From: Ramlibacter terrae
GTDB taxonomy: Bacteria; Pseudomonadota; Gammaproteobacteria; Burkholderiales; Burkholderiaceae_C
DNA length: 64,000 nt
Assembly: GCA_013127575.1 (NCBI GenBank)
Contig: CP053418.1
Coordinates: 434,001-498,000, forward strand
Direction: 5' to 3'
Shown here: positions 1 through 10,056 of the stretch, in pieces
Numbering within the stretch: the stretch's first letter is position 1
How the letters are laid out: each line of letters begins with the position of its first letter
The notes under the pieces: model-generated
Told to the model about the DNA's origin: nothing
What the model saw: the letters and a program-made list of their open reading frames with translations, nothing else
The model's database searches: none
Program-made: the position numbers and the translations under genes

Positions 1-338
1 AGTACCAGCGCGAGGATGATCCAGAAGCACAGGATCTCGTCCCAGACGATGGACGACGGGTCGGCGACGCCCATGTTGCGGGCCGTGACCGTGCACGCCC
101 ACCAGCCGAGCGGCAGTGAGAGCACCACCACCCAACCCAGCGCTGCGGGGCTCAGCCAGCCTGCAGCACCGGTGTAGGCGAACCGGGCCCACAGCGTACC
201 GAAGGTGCCGGGTGCGACCGGCGCCAGGCCGGAGCCGAAGCCGAGCGCGAACACGTGCGCCGGGTGCGACAGCATGAAGCGGGCGGTGGGCCGCCGCGGC
301 GGCAGCGCGGCGGCGAGGAGGGTGGAAGCGTCCTGCAT
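1..338 (-). CDS. pgpA: Phosphatidylglycerophosphatase A, 5' part (runs off window)
   Basis: Membrane phosphatase that dephosphorylates phosphatidylglycerophosphate to phosphatidylglycerol. The ATG is at 338-336 and the frame stays open for 112 codons to the window edge. The family signature is visible: GFGSGLAPVAPGTFGTLWA near residue 35, then DPSSIVWDEI with the catalytic acidic residues near residue 95, among hydrophobic segments. It lies 18 bases after the nuclease stop and close to thiL; thiL-pgpA adjacency is common in beta-proteobacteria. The stretch LWARFAYTGAAGW (about 155-195) looks scrambled. Compensating errors at CCWGG-like sites would restore a more typical LWAWFAYTVLQAW, so local residues are unreliable although the overall frame is open. 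Confidence 0.88.
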   Translation of the reverse strand, partial: MQDASTLLAAALPPRRPTARFMLSHPAHVFALGFGSGLAPVAPGTFGTLWARFAYTGAAGWLSPAALGWVVVLSLPLGWWACTVTARNMGVADPSSIVWDEILCFWIILALV

Positions 339-356
339 GAAGGCAGCGATTCTGGC

Positions 357-890
357 TCAGAGGCAGCGGCCGTGCGAACGGCGGAAGCTGCGCGGCTCCA
401 CTGCGTGCGGCCCGGCCCACAGGCCGATGCCCTTGCGGCGCGCACGGTCCTCCAGCCTTTCGTAGCGGCCCGGTTTGCCCTTGTAGTTGGTCGACCAGGC
501 GTGGCCCTCGCTCACCAGCCAGGCGCCGATGTCCTCGTTGCGATGCCGCACCTGCGCCAGCGTGCGCTGGTAGTCGTCGCGGCCGCGCGTGCGGACCACC
601 ACGGGCTGCTTCAGCACGCGGGCGGCCAGCGCCTTCTTGGCCTGCGGCCCGAAAGCCTGGCAACCCTCGGGCGCATCGATGTCGAGCAGGCGGATCTCGA
701 CCGTCTCTCGCTGCCCGTTCGGCCGCACCCACAAGGTATCGCCGTCGGTGACGTGGGTGACGATGCCGCGGAAGGTTTCGGCGGCTGCCGCGAAGGGGCA
801 GGCTGCCGCCACGAGCAGCAGCAGCGCGGACAGCCGGCGGCGCAGGTCAGCGGAAATGGTCGAACCCCGCGAAGTCCTGCGCCAGCGCAC
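357..890 (-). CDS. Secreted thermonuclease-like (SNase-fold) nuclease
   Basis: 177 codons from the only ATG in frame. That start overlaps the end of thiL by 44 bases, so translation is probably coupled; a later non-ATG start cannot be excluded. A hydrophobic segment (LSALLLLVAAACPFAAAA, residues about 20-38) looks like a signal peptide. The mature part has the staphylococcal-nuclease pattern: VTDGDTLWV, VEIRLLDIDAPE with catalytic Arg/Asp/Glu positions, then YQRTLAQV and GLWAGP. Members hydrolyse DNA or RNA with Ca2+ in the periplasm or outside the cell. It sits between thiL and pgpA in one minus-strand transcription unit; the substrate is not predictable. Confidence 0.85.
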   Translation of the reverse strand: MRWRRTSRGSTISADLRRRLSALLLLVAAACPFAAAAETFRGIVTHVTDGDTLWVRPNGQRETVEIRLLDIDAPEGCQAFGPQAKKALAARVLKQPVVVRTRGRDDYQRTLAQVRHRNEDIGAWLVSEGHAWSTNYKGKPGRYERLEDRARRKGIGLWAGPHAVEPRSFRRSHGRCL

Positions 891-1809
891 GGCCGCCGGC
901 GTCGAGCACCCGCAGTCCGGGCCCGGCGTCGATGGCGCCGATGCGGGTCACGCGCGTTCCGGCCTGCGCGCCCGCCGCTTCCACGGCGGCGCGCTGCGAC
1001 GCGGGTGCGGTGAAGGCGAGTTCGTAGTCGTCGCCGCCGGCGAGCACCAGCTCGCGCACCACGGCCTCGTCCAGTTGCAGCCCCGCCGCGGTGGCCGCCA
1101 GCAGCTGCGGCGCACATGCGGCGTTCACGCTGGCGCCGACGCCGGAGCGCTGCAGGATGTGCGCGAGGTCGCCCAGCAGGCCGTCGCTGATGTCGATGGC
1201 CGACGTGGCGACGCCCACCAGCGCCTGCCCGAGCGCCACGCGCGGCTGCGGCTGTTCCATGCGCACGCGCGCCGCATCGAAGATCGCCTGCGGCAGCGAG
1301 ATGCGGCCGCGGAACGCTTCCAGCGCCAGGCGGGCGTCGCCCAGCGTGCCGCTCACCCACAGGTCGTCGCCGGCCCGCGCGCCGGAGCGCAGCAGCGCGC
1401 GGCCGGCCGGCACTTCGCCGAACGCCGTGATGTTGATGCACAGCGGTCCGCGCGTGGTGTCGCCGCCCACCAGCTCGCAGCCGTGTGCATCGGCCAGCGC
1501 CAGCAGGCCTTCGGAGAAGCCGGCGAGCCAGGCCGCATCGGCGGAGGGCAGGGCCAGCGACAGCGTGAAGGCGAGCGGCCGCGCGCCGGCAGCCCCCGGG
1601 TCACTCAGGTTGACCGCCAGCGATTTGTGGCCCAGCCAGCGCGGGTCGACCGTGGAGAGGAAATGCCGGCCTTCGACCAGCATGTCGGAGGTGACGGCGA
1701 GCTGCATGCCGGGCGCCGGCTGCAGCAGCGCGCAGTCGTCGCCGATGCCCAGCGGGCTGCGCCGCACAGGGCGGTCGAAGTACTTCGCGATCAGGTCGAA
1801 CTCGCCCAC
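847..1809 (-). CDS. thiL: Thiamine-monophosphate kinase
   Basis: Phosphorylates thiamine monophosphate to thiamine diphosphate with ATP, the last step of cofactor synthesis. It is 320 aa, the usual size. The AIR-synthase-type fold is recognisable from IGDDCALLQ (metal/ATP site, residue about 22), VNLSD, LVGGDTTRGP (about 115), ISDGLLGDL (about 210) and GGDDYELAF (about 260). The GTG start at 1809-1807 follows the TAG of the upstream ligase gene directly, so the two are translationally coupled. NLSDPGAAGAR around 1600 is unusual; the family has NLSDLAAMGA-type sequence, and CCTGG miscalled as CCCGG would explain the Pro. Confidence 0.95.
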   Translation of the reverse strand: MGEFDLIAKYFDRPVRRSPLGIGDDCALLQPAPGMQLAVTSDMLVEGRHFLSTVDPRWLGHKSLAVNLSDPGAAGARPLAFTLSLALPSADAAWLAGFSEGLLALADAHGCELVGGDTTRGPLCINITAFGEVPAGRALLRSGARAGDDLWVSGTLGDARLALEAFRGRISLPQAIFDAARVRMEQPQPRVALGQALVGVATSAIDISDGLLGDLAHILQRSGVGASVNAACAPQLLAATAAGLQLDEAVVRELVLAGGDDYELAFTAPASQRAAVEAAGAQAGTRVTRIGAIDAGPGLRVLDAGGRALAQDFAGFDHFR

Positions 1810-2988
1810 CTAGCGCGCTCCACGTCCCCGGAAGCGCTCCGCGCCCTGCCGGACCATCTCGGCCAGCAGCCGCTCGCGCGAAACGGTTTCGCGCAGCCAG
1901 CGGGCGTCGTTGGCGCCGCGGTCGGCGGAGCCGCGCAGCATGTCGATGGCGGCGGCGGCGCCGAGGTCCTGCGCATGCGGCGCGATGCGGTCGAGGGTGG
2001 CCACGATGTGCTCGCGCAGCGGCAGGTGCTGGCCGGTCGCCGGCTCGACGTAGACGGCCTCCAGCCCGAAGCGGCAGGCACGGAAGCGGTTGTACGTGTA
2101 GACCATGTAGTCGTCTTCCTGCGGCACGAACGGCTGCTCCTTGAGGAACCAGGCCGCGAGCGACTGCACGAAGCCCGAGAGCGCGGCGGCGCGCTCCACC
2201 GTCAGCGGCGTGTCGAACACGCGGATCTCGATCGTGCCGTACTCGGGCTTCGGCCGGATGTCCCAGTAGAAGTCCTTCATGCTCTTGACCACGCCGGTGC
2301 GGGTGGTCTTGGCGAAGAACTCGCCGAACGCGTCCCAGCTCAGGGTGAAGGGCGCGCGCCCCGACATCGGGAACGCGAACACAGAGTTCAGCCGCGCCGA
2401 GTCGAACTGCGTGTCCTGCCCCTGCACGAACGGCGAACTGGCCGACAGCGCGATGAAGTGCGGGATGTAGCGAGACATGCGGTGCAGCATCAGCAGCGCG
2501 CTGTCGGCGTCGGGACAGCCGATGTGCACGTGCTGGCCGAAGATGGTGAACTGCTTCGACAGATAGCCGTACAGCTCCGACAGCTGGCGAAAGCGCGGCC
2601 GGTCGTAGATGCGCTGCTCGTGCCACTGCTGGAAAGGGTGCGTGCCGCCGCCGGCGATGGCGATGTTGAGCTTGTCGGCGCAGCGCACCAGCGCGTCGCG
2701 CAGCTGCGAGAGCTGGCCCAGCACCTCGCTGCTGGAATGGCAGATGCCGGTGGCGATCTCGATCATGCTCGAGGTCATCTCCGGCACCACCGTGCCCGGC
2801 AGCGGGATCTTCTCCATCAGCCGCAGCATCTCGGCCGAGTAGGGCGCCAGGTCGTAGTCGTGCGTGTTGACCAGCTGCAGCTCGAGCTCGACGCCGAGCG
2901 TGAGCGCTTCCGAATGGCCGAACGGCTCCAGTTCCGGCGGCGGCTCCGCCGGCTGCGAGTTCAGTTGCGGTTCGATGCGCTTATCCAC
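1810..2988 (-). CDS. ybdK: Carboxylate-amine ligase, YbdK/GCS2 type (glutamate-cysteine ligase-like)
   Basis: Member of the GCS2 family of ATP-dependent ligases that make gamma-glutamyl-type amide bonds; YbdK enzymes have weak glutamate-cysteine ligase activity and their natural substrate is often unknown. Visible motifs are [11 protein letters not shown] (residue about 30), [34 protein letters not shown] and [12 protein letters not shown] chose the GTG at 2988-2986 because it overlaps the TAA (2983-2981) of the preceding antiporter gene and gives about 392 aa, close to the family length. The frame also continues into antiporter sequence upstream, but only because that gene carries a frameshift. 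Confidence 0.88.
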   Translation of the reverse strand: MDKRIEPQLNSQPAEPPPELEPFGHSEALTLGVELELQLVNTHDYDLAPYSAEMLRLMEKIPLPGTVVPEMTSSMIEIATGICHSSSEVLGQLSQLRDALVRCADKLNIAIAGGGTHPFQQWHEQRIYDRPRFRQLSELYGYLSKQFTIFGQHVHIGCPDADSALLMLHRMSRYIPHFIALSASSPFVQGQDTQFDSARLNSVFAFPMSGRAPFTLSWDAFGEFFAKTTRTGVVKSMKDFYWDIRPKPEYGTIEIRVFDTPLTVERAAALSGFVQSLAAWFLKEQPFVPQEDDYMVYTYNRFRACRFGLEAVYVEPATGQHLPLREHIVATLDRIAPHAQDLGAAAAIDMLRGSADRGANDARWLRETVSRERLLAEMVRQGAERFRGRGAR

Positions 2989-4232
2989 GCAGCTCTCCGG
3001 TGGCGGCCGGGCCCACGGGCATCCACGGCTTGAGGCTTTCGCCGGCGCGGTAGATCGCGAAGGTGGCGATGATCGCGCCCGGATTTCCATCAGCAGGATG
3101 GCCGGCAGCGCGATGCTGGCGATGCGCGGCCCGAGCGTCAGCGACGAGGCGACGAACTGCGAGACCATCAGCAAGGCCACCGACGACATCGGCGCCATGG
3201 TGCAGCCGACCCAGAAGGCCTGGCGCCAGTTGGTGCCGCTGCCCCAGTTGGCCAGCGAGATGCCGCACAGCTTGGCGACGCCGCGCGTGATCACGAGCGC
3301 CGCCACCAGTCCGACGACGGCGGGGTTCCAGTCGGCCTGCGCGGCGACGACCGAGACCAGCACGAACATCAGCATGGTCAGCAGCGAGGCGGCCGTGCCG
3401 AGCTGCCGCGGCCAGGCCCACGGGCGCGGATGCAGTTGCTTGAGCAGCAGCCCGCCCAGCAGCGCGGCCAGCGGCGCGGAGCCGCCGAAGTGCGCGGCCA
3501 GCGCCGCCGCCGCCGCGATCAGCGTGATCATCACGATCGAGGTGTTCTCGCTGGTCGGGCTCATGAAGCGGAACGCGGAGCGCAGCAGCAGGGCCAGCAG
3601 CGCGCCCACCACGACCGAGATGCCCAGCACCACCGCCACCGGGTAGAGCGTGCCGACCGGTCGGTGTCTTCGCGGTGCAGCGTGCCCACGCGCGCGCTCA
3701 CCAGTGTCAGCGCGTAGAAGGTGTTCAGCGTCGCCAGCACCATGGCGCGTTCGGTCACGGGGCCGGCGGCGCGCGTGTCGATGATGACCCGGCTGAGGAC
3801 CGCGGGCGACGCCGCCATCGCGATCAGCGCCACCGCTTCCGCCACGCTGGCGCGCACGTCGAGGTAGCGCAGCATGTAGTACACCGCCACCGCCGTCAGC
3901 ACCGATTCAAGGAGGCTTTGCAGCAGCACCATCGGGTTGTGGCGGAACCAGCGCAAGGCGATGCGGCCGCCCGCCTCGAACAGCACGAGCGAGACGCCGA
4001 GTTCGAGCAGGAACAGCGCCACGCCCTGCAGCGGCCACGCCGCGCCCGGGAAGCCCGCCAGGCCCGCGATGGTGCCGACCAGCGAGTAGCCGACCACCTT
4101 GGGCAGCCCGCTGTAGCGCTGGAGCAGGTAGCCCGCCGCCGCGGCCACGGCAAGCAGCAACGACCATTGAACGGTGGGCAACCCGGCGGAGGGCTTCACC
4201 CACTCGGCCCAGATCGCCATCACTTCATCCAT
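2981..4232 (-). CDS. CPA2-family cation/proton antiporter (KefB-like membrane domain)
   Basis: Integral membrane exchanger of Na+ or K+ for H+, about 417 aa with some 11-12 hydrophobic segments ([23 protein letters not shown], then [17 protein letters not shown], a typical CPA2 stretch, and [10 protein letters not shown]). No TrkA-N/RCK domain follows, so it is a short form. Two frameshifts interrupt it, near 3658 (GACCTGGTC read as GACCGGTC) and near 3080 (ATCCTGGGC read as ATCCGGGC), both at CCTGG. Correcting both gives one continuous protein ending at the TAA that overlaps the ligase start. It begins 9 bases after apaG, so the two form an operon. Confidence 0.85.
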
Positions 4233-4241
4233 GGAGGCCCC

Positions 4242-4621
4242 TCAATGCAGCACGCGCCGGCTGGCGTCGGCGAGCACGAACTCGGGGATGGGCACGTCGA
4301 AGCGTTCGCCGTCTTCGGCCACGCAGAAGTAGCTGCCCTGCATGGTGCCGCTGGCCGTGCGCAGCCGGCAGCCGCTGGTGTACTCGAACGACTCGCCGGG
4401 CTTGAGCAGCGGCTGCTGCCCGACGACGCCTGGCCCTTGACTTCCTCGGTCTCGCCGAGTTCGTTGGTGATGATCCAGTGGCGGGCGATCAGCTGCGCCG
4501 GCACTTCGCCTGCGTTGCGGATGGTGATGGTGTAGGCGAAGCTGTAGAGACCCTGCTCCGGCGCGGACTGGTCCGGCAGGAACTGGGGCTTCACTTCCAC
4601 GTGGAAGGCGTACTTGGGCAT
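4242..4621 (-). CDS. apaG: ApaG/DUF525 protein
   Basis: Small cytoplasmic beta-sandwich protein (about 126 aa) named after the apaGH locus; its biochemical role is poorly defined. The N-terminal part reads [16 protein letters not shown]...[11 protein letters not shown] and, after one frame correction, [29 protein letters not shown] and VPIPEFVLA, the conserved ApaG order. The frameshift is at about 4430 (GGCCAGGGC read as GGCCAGGC, a lost G beside CCAGG). It is divergent from rpe (ATG 4677); the 55 bases between should hold both promoters, though I see no clear consensus boxes. Confidence 0.93.
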
Positions 4622-4676
4622 GGGCCAATGCTACTACCCGCGCGAGGCCCGTCCGTCGCTCGGCGACAATGCGGGC

Positions 4677-5369
4677 ATGAGCACGAGCCCTACCTACCGC
4701 ATCGCCCCCTCCATCCTCTCGGCCGACTTCGCGCGGCTGGGCGACGAGGTGCGCGACGTGATCGCGGCCGGCGCGGACTGGATCCATTTCGACGTGATGG
4801 ACAACCACTACGTGCCGAACCTCACCTTCGGCCCGATGATCTGTTCCGCGCTGAAGCCGCACGCGAAGACGGCCGCCGGCGTGGCGGTGCCGATCGACGT
4901 GCACCTGATGGTCCAGCCGGTGGACGCGCTCGCGCAGGCCTTCGCCGAGGCGGGCGCCGACTACATCAGCTTCCACCCGGACGCGTCCACGCACGTGCAC
5001 CGCAGCGTGCAGGCGATCAAGTCCAAGGGCGTGAAGGCGGGCGTCACGTTCAATCCGGCGGCGTCGCTCGACGTGCTGGACTGGGTGATCGACGACATCG
5101 ACCTGATCCTGATCATGAGCGTCAACCCGGGCTTCGGCGGCCCGGGCTTCATCGATTCTGCGCTGCGCAAGATCGAGCAGGCCCGCAAGCTGATCGACGC
5201 GTCGGGCCGCGACATCCGGCTCGAGGTCGACGGCGGCATCAAGACCGACAACATCGCCCGCGTCGCGAGCGCAGGCGCCGACACCTTCGTGGCCGGCAGC
5301 GCGATCTTCGGCAAGCCCGATTACAAGGGCGTGATCCAGCAGATGCGTTCGGCGCTCAGGCCTTCTTGA
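4677..5369 (+). CDS. rpe: Ribulose-phosphate 3-epimerase
   Basis: Interconverts D-ribulose-5-phosphate and D-xylulose-5-phosphate in the pentose phosphate (or Calvin) pathway. It is a 230-aa TIM barrel with all landmarks: [30 protein letters not shown] (metal-binding His and catalytic Asp), [15 protein letters not shown] and EVDGGIK. The internal ATG at 4677 is preferred over the one at 4614, since the family begins about nine residues before APSILSADF. The frame is clean. In many Burkholderiales rpe and gph lie just upstream of trpE; here the catalase block separates rpe from gph. Confidence 0.97.
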   Translation: MSTSPTYRIAPSILSADFARLGDEVRDVIAAGADWIHFDVMDNHYVPNLTFGPMICSALKPHAKTAAGVAVPIDVHLMVQPVDALAQAFAEAGADYISFHPDASTHVHRSVQAIKSKGVKAGVTFNPAASLDVLDWVIDDIDLILIMSVNPGFGGPGFIDSALRKIEQARKLIDASGRDIRLEVDGGIKTDNIARVASAGADTFVAGSAIFGKPDYKGVIQQMRSALRPS

Positions 5370-5622
5370 CCTTCTGGTAGGTCGCGTCCATCGCGTCGCC
5401 CTTGCTGGTGTCGCGTTCGCCGCGATCGACGGAGTCCTTGGCGATGTCGCCCATGCGCCTGACCTGCGCCGAGGCCGGTTCCCGGCTGTCGGCGGATTCG
5501 TCGCGCTCGTGCGGCATGCGCGCCTTGGGCACCTGGTTCTCGCCTTGCACCGGGACCGTGTCGCCCTTGCCGGCGTCGGCCCCGTCGTTGCTGCGCTCTT
5601 CCTTCATCCGTTGTTCAGCCAT
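5356..5622 (-). CDS. Small charged hypothetical protein
   Basis: 88 aa, very hydrophilic and rich in Glu, Asp, Arg and Lys, with no signal peptide or membrane segment; probably disordered. I do not recognise a named domain. The longer open frame reaches to 5817, but the ATG at 5622-5620 has a good AGGAG ribosome site about 6 bases upstream and the residues before it look non-coding. Its stop overlaps the end of rpe by 14 bases in convergent orientation. Charged small proteins of this kind are often near stress genes, and the catalase lies just beyond; that link is inference only. Confidence 0.6.
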   Translation of the reverse strand: MAEQRMKEERSNDGADAGKGDTVPVQGENQVPKARMPHERDESADSREPASAQVRRMGDIAKDSVDRGERDTSKGDAMDATYQKVKKA

Positions 5623-5835
5623 GGCGATCTCCTGTTCCGCAGATGCTGCGGCAAGGCCCAGCCGCCAACGGTAGGACGCGGCCGCGCGCCGCCAGCCGGA
5701 GCCCATGCGCCTGTCGGACGGTTCCCACGCGGGGTGATGGCAAAGCCCCACAAACGCCCCCGCTGAAGGGCTACGGGTCCCAAGGCTGAGGCGCGCTCCA
5801 ATCCTCATCCAGAGCAAGGCTGAAGGAGAACGCGG

Positions 5836-5957
5836 ATGGAGATCGCCCCAGTGGTTCCGGTGTGGCTGACTGGATGGCAGCCGGCGCCGTCGGCGTGGTG
5901 GCGCTCGCCGTGCTTGCCCGCGGACTGGAAGCCGTGCTCGACCTGGACCACGGCTGA
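5836..5957 (+). CDS. Possible small membrane peptide upstream of katE
   Basis: ATG at 5836 follows a good ribosome site (AAGGAG about 8 bases upstream). Read as given, the frame runs on into katE without resembling a protein. A correction of two bases near 5855 (CCAGTGG for CCAGG) gives a peptide of about 39 residues with one hydrophobic helix ([20 protein letters not shown]) and a TGA at 5955-5957. The same kind of error recurs across the window, which makes this plausible, but there is no homologue I can name. It would be co-transcribed with the catalase. Confidence 0.35.
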
Positions 5958-6048
5958 GCGCCCTGCGCCGGACGGTCCACCTTCCGCGGAACGCAAGGCT
6001 TCCGCGCCTCCCCTTTTTCCGTGTTCCCTGCTAACAGGAGCGACATCC

Positions 6049-8204
6049 ATGGCCTCTTCCCGTACGGAGGGCTCACGCAAATCCAAACCCGGCGACGCCG
6101 TCGCCGCGCGCCAGAAACAGCTGGAAGCCTTCACGCAAGGGCCGGAGAACCTGCTCACCACCAACCAGGGCGTGGTGATTCCCGACAACCACAACTCGCT
6201 GCGGGCGGGCATCCGCGGGCCGAGCCTGCTGGAAGACTTCATCCTGCGGGAGAAGATCACCCACTTCGACCACGAGCGCATTCCCGAGCGCGTGGTGCAT
6301 GCGCGCGGCACCGCGGCGCACGGCTACTTCGAGCTGACGCGGCCGCTGGTGGAATACACCAAGGCCGACTTCCTGCAGGAGGTGGGCAGCCGCACGCCGG
6401 TGTTCGTGCGTTTCTCGACGGTCGCCGGCTCGCGCGGCTCGGCCGACACGGTGCGCGACGTGCGCGGCTTCGCCGTCAAGTTCTACACGCGTGAAGGCAA
6501 CTACGACCTGGTCGGCAACAACATGCCGGTGTTCTTCATCCAGGACGCGATGAAGTTTCCCGACCTGGTGCACGCGCTCAAGCCCGAGCCGCACAACGAG
6601 ATCCCGCAGGCCTCCAGCGCGCACGACACCTTCTGGGACTTCGTCTCGCTGATGCCCGAGAGCGCGCACATGCTGATGTGGCTGATGTCGGACCGGGCGA
6701 TTCCGCGCAGCTACCGGATGATGGAAGGCTTCGGCGTCCACACCTTCCGCTTCATCAACGCCCGCGGCGTTTCGCACTTCGTCAAGTTCCACTGGCGGCC
6801 CAAGCTGGGCAAGCACGGCCTGGCCTGGGACGAGGCTCAGAAGATCGCCGGCAAGGATCCGGACTTCCACCGGCGCGACCTGTGGGAAGCGATCGAGCGC
6901 GGCGATTTTCCCGAGTGGGAACTGGGCCTGCAGCTGATCGACGAGGAACGCGCCGGCAAGCTCGGCTTCGACCTGCTGGACCCGACCAAGCTGGTGCCCG
7001 AGGAAGTGGTGCCGGTCACCGTGGTCGGCCGCCGGTGCTGAACCGCAACGTCGACAGCGCCTTCTCCGAAACCGAGCAGGTCGCTTTCCATCCGGGCCAC
7101 CTTGTGCCCGGCATCGACTTCACCAACGACCCGCTGCTGCAGGGCCGCCTGTTCTCGTACACCGACACGCAGCTGTCGCGGCTCGGCGGGCCCAACTTCC
7201 ACGAGCTGCCGATCAACCGCGGCGCCTGCCCGTTCCACAACTTCCAGCGCGACGGCATGCACCGCATGGGCATCAACAAGGGCCGCGTCGCCTACGAGCC
7301 CAACACGCTGGCCAACGGCTCGGAGTTTCGCATCGACGGCGGCGAGAACGGCTTCCAGAGCTTCGGCGAGGCGATGGAGTCGCCCAAGATCCGCCGCCGC
7401 AGCCCGAGCTTCGACGACCACTTCAGCCAGGCCACGCTGTTCTGGAACAGCCAGAGCGCGGCCGAGAAGGAACACATCATCGCGGCCTACCAGTTCGAGC
7501 TGTCGAAGGTGGAAGTGCCGGCGATCCGGCAGCGCATCGTCGACAACCTCGCGCACGTCGACGGCCGGCTGGCGCGCAAGGTGGCCGAGCCGCTCGGCAT
7601 CTCGGCGCCGGACGCGCGCGCCGCGGCGGGCCGCTCGGGATTCCGCGAGGCGGTGACCAAGCAGATGGTGGAGGCGGCGCCTTCGCTGAGCATGGAAACC
7701 GCCGGCGGCGGCATCCAGACGCGCCGCATCGCCATCGTGATGGCGGCCGGCGCCGAGCTCGGCGCCTTCAAGGTGGTGCAGCAGGCGCTGCTGGACGCGG
7801 GCGCGACCACCAAGGTCGTCGCCGCGCACCTCGGCACGGTCGCTTCGTCGTCGGGCCAGCAGGTGCCGGTGGACCACACCTTCCAGAACATGCCTTCGGT
7901 GATGTTCGACGCCGTGCTGGTGCCGGGCGGCGCCGCCGCGGCGCAGCTGCTGCTGAAGGACGGCGCGGCTTCGCACTTCGTGCTGGAGGCGTTCAAGCAC
8001 TGCAAGCCGCTGTGCCTGATCGGCGAATCGGCCGAGATCCTGCGCCGCGCGGGGTTGCTGCCGGAAGACGGCACTTCGCCGGCCGGCGTGGTGGTCGGCA
8101 CCAACGAACCCACCGCGCGGCTGCAGCTCGCGCAGGACTTCATCGCGGCCATCGGCAAGCACCGCCACTGGACGCGCGCGCTCATCGACGAAGTGGCGGC
8201 TTGA
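6049..8204 (+). CDS. katE: Clade 2 (large-subunit) catalase, KatE/HPII type
   Basis: Heme catalase that disproportionates hydrogen peroxide. About 718 aa, the large-subunit size. The distal His is in [13 protein letters not shown], the active-site Asn in GNNMPVFF, and the proximal heme Tyr in RLFSYTDTQ. After the catalase core a C-terminal DJ-1/PfpI-like domain runs from [14 protein letters not shown] (residue about 560) to the end, as in E. coli HPII. The start at 6049 has AGGAG about 8 bases upstream; the longer open frame from 5836 lacks homology. One frameshift at 7032-7035 (CGCCTGGTG read as CGCCGGTG) splits it. A short ORF follows 26 bases downstream. Confidence 0.95.
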
Positions 8205-8230
8205 GCGCAGCCGCCGGAAAGGAAACCCCG

Positions 8231-8431
8231 ATGGCTTCCGGCCACCGAAACCCGCGCGGCCCGGCGCAGCCGCCGCGCATTCCCCGCGGCTTCGACTCGT
8301 CCGACCCGGAGCGGCAAGGCGAAGCGGCGCCGCAGGGACGCGAGAAGGACGATGGCGGGCGCGAAGAGGAAATCCGCCCGCGCCGTTCGCCGGACAGCGA
8401 CGACGAAGGCACCACGCGCCGCCGCCGCTGA
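8231..8431 (+). CDS. Small Arg/Asp/Pro-rich hypothetical protein
   Basis: 66 aa, hydrophilic, with no hydrophobic segment; it starts [20 protein letters not shown] and ends in an Arg run (TTRRRR). A purine-rich ribosome site (GGAAAGGAAA) precedes the ATG. It lies 26 bases after katE and 25 bases before gph on the same strand, so it is probably in the catalase transcript. No domain is recognised and it is likely disordered. Confidence 0.55.
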   Translation: MASGHRNPRGPAQPPRIPRGFDSSDPERQGEAAPQGREKDDGGREEEIRPRRSPDSDDEGTTRRRR

Positions 8432-8456
8432 CGCTTCGCGCCGCTATCCTCGGCGC

Positions 8457-9131
8457 ATGCTTCCATCCCTCTCGCGGCCGCTGCAGGCCGCCATCATCGA
8501 CCTGGACGGCACGCTGGTCGACACGCTCGGCGACTTCCACGCCGCACTCGACGCGATGCTGGACGCCCTGGCACAGCCGCGCGTGCCGCGCGAAGTGGTC
8601 GAGAGCTTCATCGGCAAGGGCTCCGAGCACCTGATCCGCTCCGTGCTCGCGCACGTCGGCGCGCCGGCGGATCTCTACCAGCGCGGATGGGACCGGTACC
8701 AGGACGCCTACCGGGGCCTGAACGGCCGCCACGCCGAGGTCTATGCGGGTGTGCGCGAAGGCATCGCGGCGCTGCGGGCGCGCGGGATGCGGCTGGCGTG
8801 CCTGACCAACAAGCCGGGTGAGTTCGCGAGCGACCTGCTGCGCCTCAAGGGCCTGGCGCCGGACTTCGAACGGGTGTTCGGCGGCGACGCCTTCGCGCGC
8901 AAGAAGCCCGACCCGCTGCCGGTGCTGAAGACCTGTGAAGCGCTTGGCACTTCACCCGCGGCGACGCTGGTGATCGGCGACTCGCGCAACGATGCCGCCG
9001 CCGCGCGGGCTGCCGGTTGCCCGGTGCTGCTCGTGACCTACGGCTACAACCATGGCCAGCCCGTGCGCGCGGTGGACGCCGACGGCTACGTCGATTCGCT
9101 GGCCGACGTGCCGGCGCTGCTGCGCGACTAG
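8457..9131 (+). CDS. gph: Phosphoglycolate phosphatase (HAD family)
   Basis: Hydrolyses 2-phosphoglycolate, a product of oxidative DNA repair or Rubisco oxygenation. It is 224 aa with intact HAD motifs: [11 protein letters not shown] (nucleophile Asp), CLTNKPG (motif II), KKPDPLP (motif III Lys) and VIGDSRND (motif IV). The cap domain lies between residues 20 and 90. I start at 8457; the longer frame upstream is shadow of the preceding ORF. gph next to trpE is a frequent Burkholderiales arrangement. Here the convergent chalcone-isomerase-like gene lies between them and overlaps the gph end by four bases. Confidence 0.93.
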   Translation: MLPSLSRPLQAAIIDLDGTLVDTLGDFHAALDAMLDALAQPRVPREVVESFIGKGSEHLIRSVLAHVGAPADLYQRGWDRYQDAYRGLNGRHAEVYAGVREGIAALRARGMRLACLTNKPGEFASDLLRLKGLAPDFERVFGGDAFARKKPDPLPVLKTCEALGTSPAATLVIGDSRNDAAAARAAGCPVLLVTYGYNHGQPVRAVDADGYVDSLADVPALLRD

Positions 9132-9718
9132 GCCGTTTTGCCCAGGAGGCTGTCTTTGAGCTTCCAGTCGGCGGGGTTCGGGCCGATCCAGATGCGCATC
9201 AGCGCCTCGTAGAACTCGGGCTCCTTGAACGGCTCGCCCTGCGGCACGCCGCGCACCGTGACGATGGTGCCGGTGCCGGGCACCCAGTCGACCGTGAAGG
9301 TGTCGCCGGGCTGCAGCTTCTTGTGGTCGGTGAAGATCTGGCTCATGCGCATCAGGCCGGGAATCAGGCGCGAGAAGCTCGCCTTCTCCATGTTGCTTTC
9401 CACGCCGCGCGTGAACAGCTTGCCCAGTTCCGCCGCGTCGATCTCGCGCAGCATGGTGACCGAGATGCGCTTGGCGCCGGGGCGGTGAGCGCCTCGTCCG
9501 GCGTGGACGCCTTGCGCCCGAGGTAGAGGCCCGCGGCGTACACCTTGAACGGGCCGTAGTAGCGGATGCCGGCGCCGTTCAACTGCAGCTTGCTGCCCCG
9601 CAGGTCGGTGGCCTCTCGGTACTTGACGCCGGAGACGGTGACATCGGCCCTGTGCGGCGCCGGCCAGCAGGCAAGACGCGGCCAGCAGCCACGGGCGGAT
9701 GGGGACGGTGAGGGTCAT
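9128..9718 (-). CDS. Secreted chalcone-isomerase-like protein
   Basis: About 197 aa after correction, beginning with a signal peptide ([15 protein letters not shown]). Recognisable blocks in order are [74 protein letters not shown] and the C-terminal [25 protein letters not shown]. This is the bacterial periplasmic chalcone-isomerase-like family, whose role is unknown and which mostly lacks flavonoid chemistry. Two frameshifts are needed, near 9650 (extra G in CAGGG) and near 9480 (a base lost in a C/G run). The ATG at 9718 directly precedes the hydrophobic leader. Confidence 0.8.
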   Translation of the reverse strand: MTLTVPIRPWLLAASCLLAGAAQGRCHRLRRQVPRGHRPAGQQAAVERRRHPLLRPVQGVRRGPLPRAQGVHAGRGAHRPGAKRISVTMLREIDAAELGKLFTRGVESNMEKASFSRLIPGLMRMSQIFTDHKKLQPGDTFTVDWVPGTGTIVTVRGVPQGEPFKEPEFYEALMRIWIGPNPADWKLKDSLLGKTA

Positions 9719-10056
9719 GGCGGCTCCGCGGAAAAGAACGAGCGTGCGATTCGGTGCCATTGTCGCCGAGGGTGGAGCCCGTGTTGTCGCCAAGGTGCCG
9801 CGTCCACGCGGTGCTTTTCAGCATTGACGGCGGCGGCCGGATGCGTTTGCGGATGCGTTTGCTACACTGGCTCCACATATGTTCATCCACCGCACGAACA
9901 TCACAGGTTGCAGCGACCGGGGAGCCTGGCCCCGGCGCAAGCCTGTTCAAGTGCGAACCTGATTGCACGGGGCAGCCCGTGCCCCCGCGCCTCACCCCGA
10001 GGCACCGTCCGGACCCCGCGGCCAGCGCGCCGCCCGAGCTTGTGGAGGCTCACCCC
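9719..10056. other. Intergenic region before trpE
   Basis: 338 bases without a convincing gene. A -10-like TACACT is at 9863-9868 with no good -35. A small stem-loop, GCACGGG/CCCGTGC with a 4-base loop, is at 9965-9982 with no U-tract. I found no leader peptide with tandem Trp codons, so classical attenuation is not supported. Confidence 0.4.

Noticed and set aside
589..3033. Long plus-strand open frame of about 814 codons
   Set aside because: It is antisense to the nuclease, thiL and ybdK genes. The sequence is Arg/Ala/Gly/His-rich without motifs, as expected of a GC-rich shadow frame.
3675..4535. Plus-strand frame overlapping the antiporter and apaG
   Set aside because: Antisense to well-conserved genes; Arg/His-rich composition only.
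6837..8732. Long minus-strand open frame of about 631 codons
   Set aside because: Antisense of katE and gph with low-complexity composition; the plus-strand proteins have full catalytic motifs.
9719..10056. Trp attenuator leader peptide
   Set aside because: No short ORF with adjacent Trp codons and no alternative hairpins ending in a T run.
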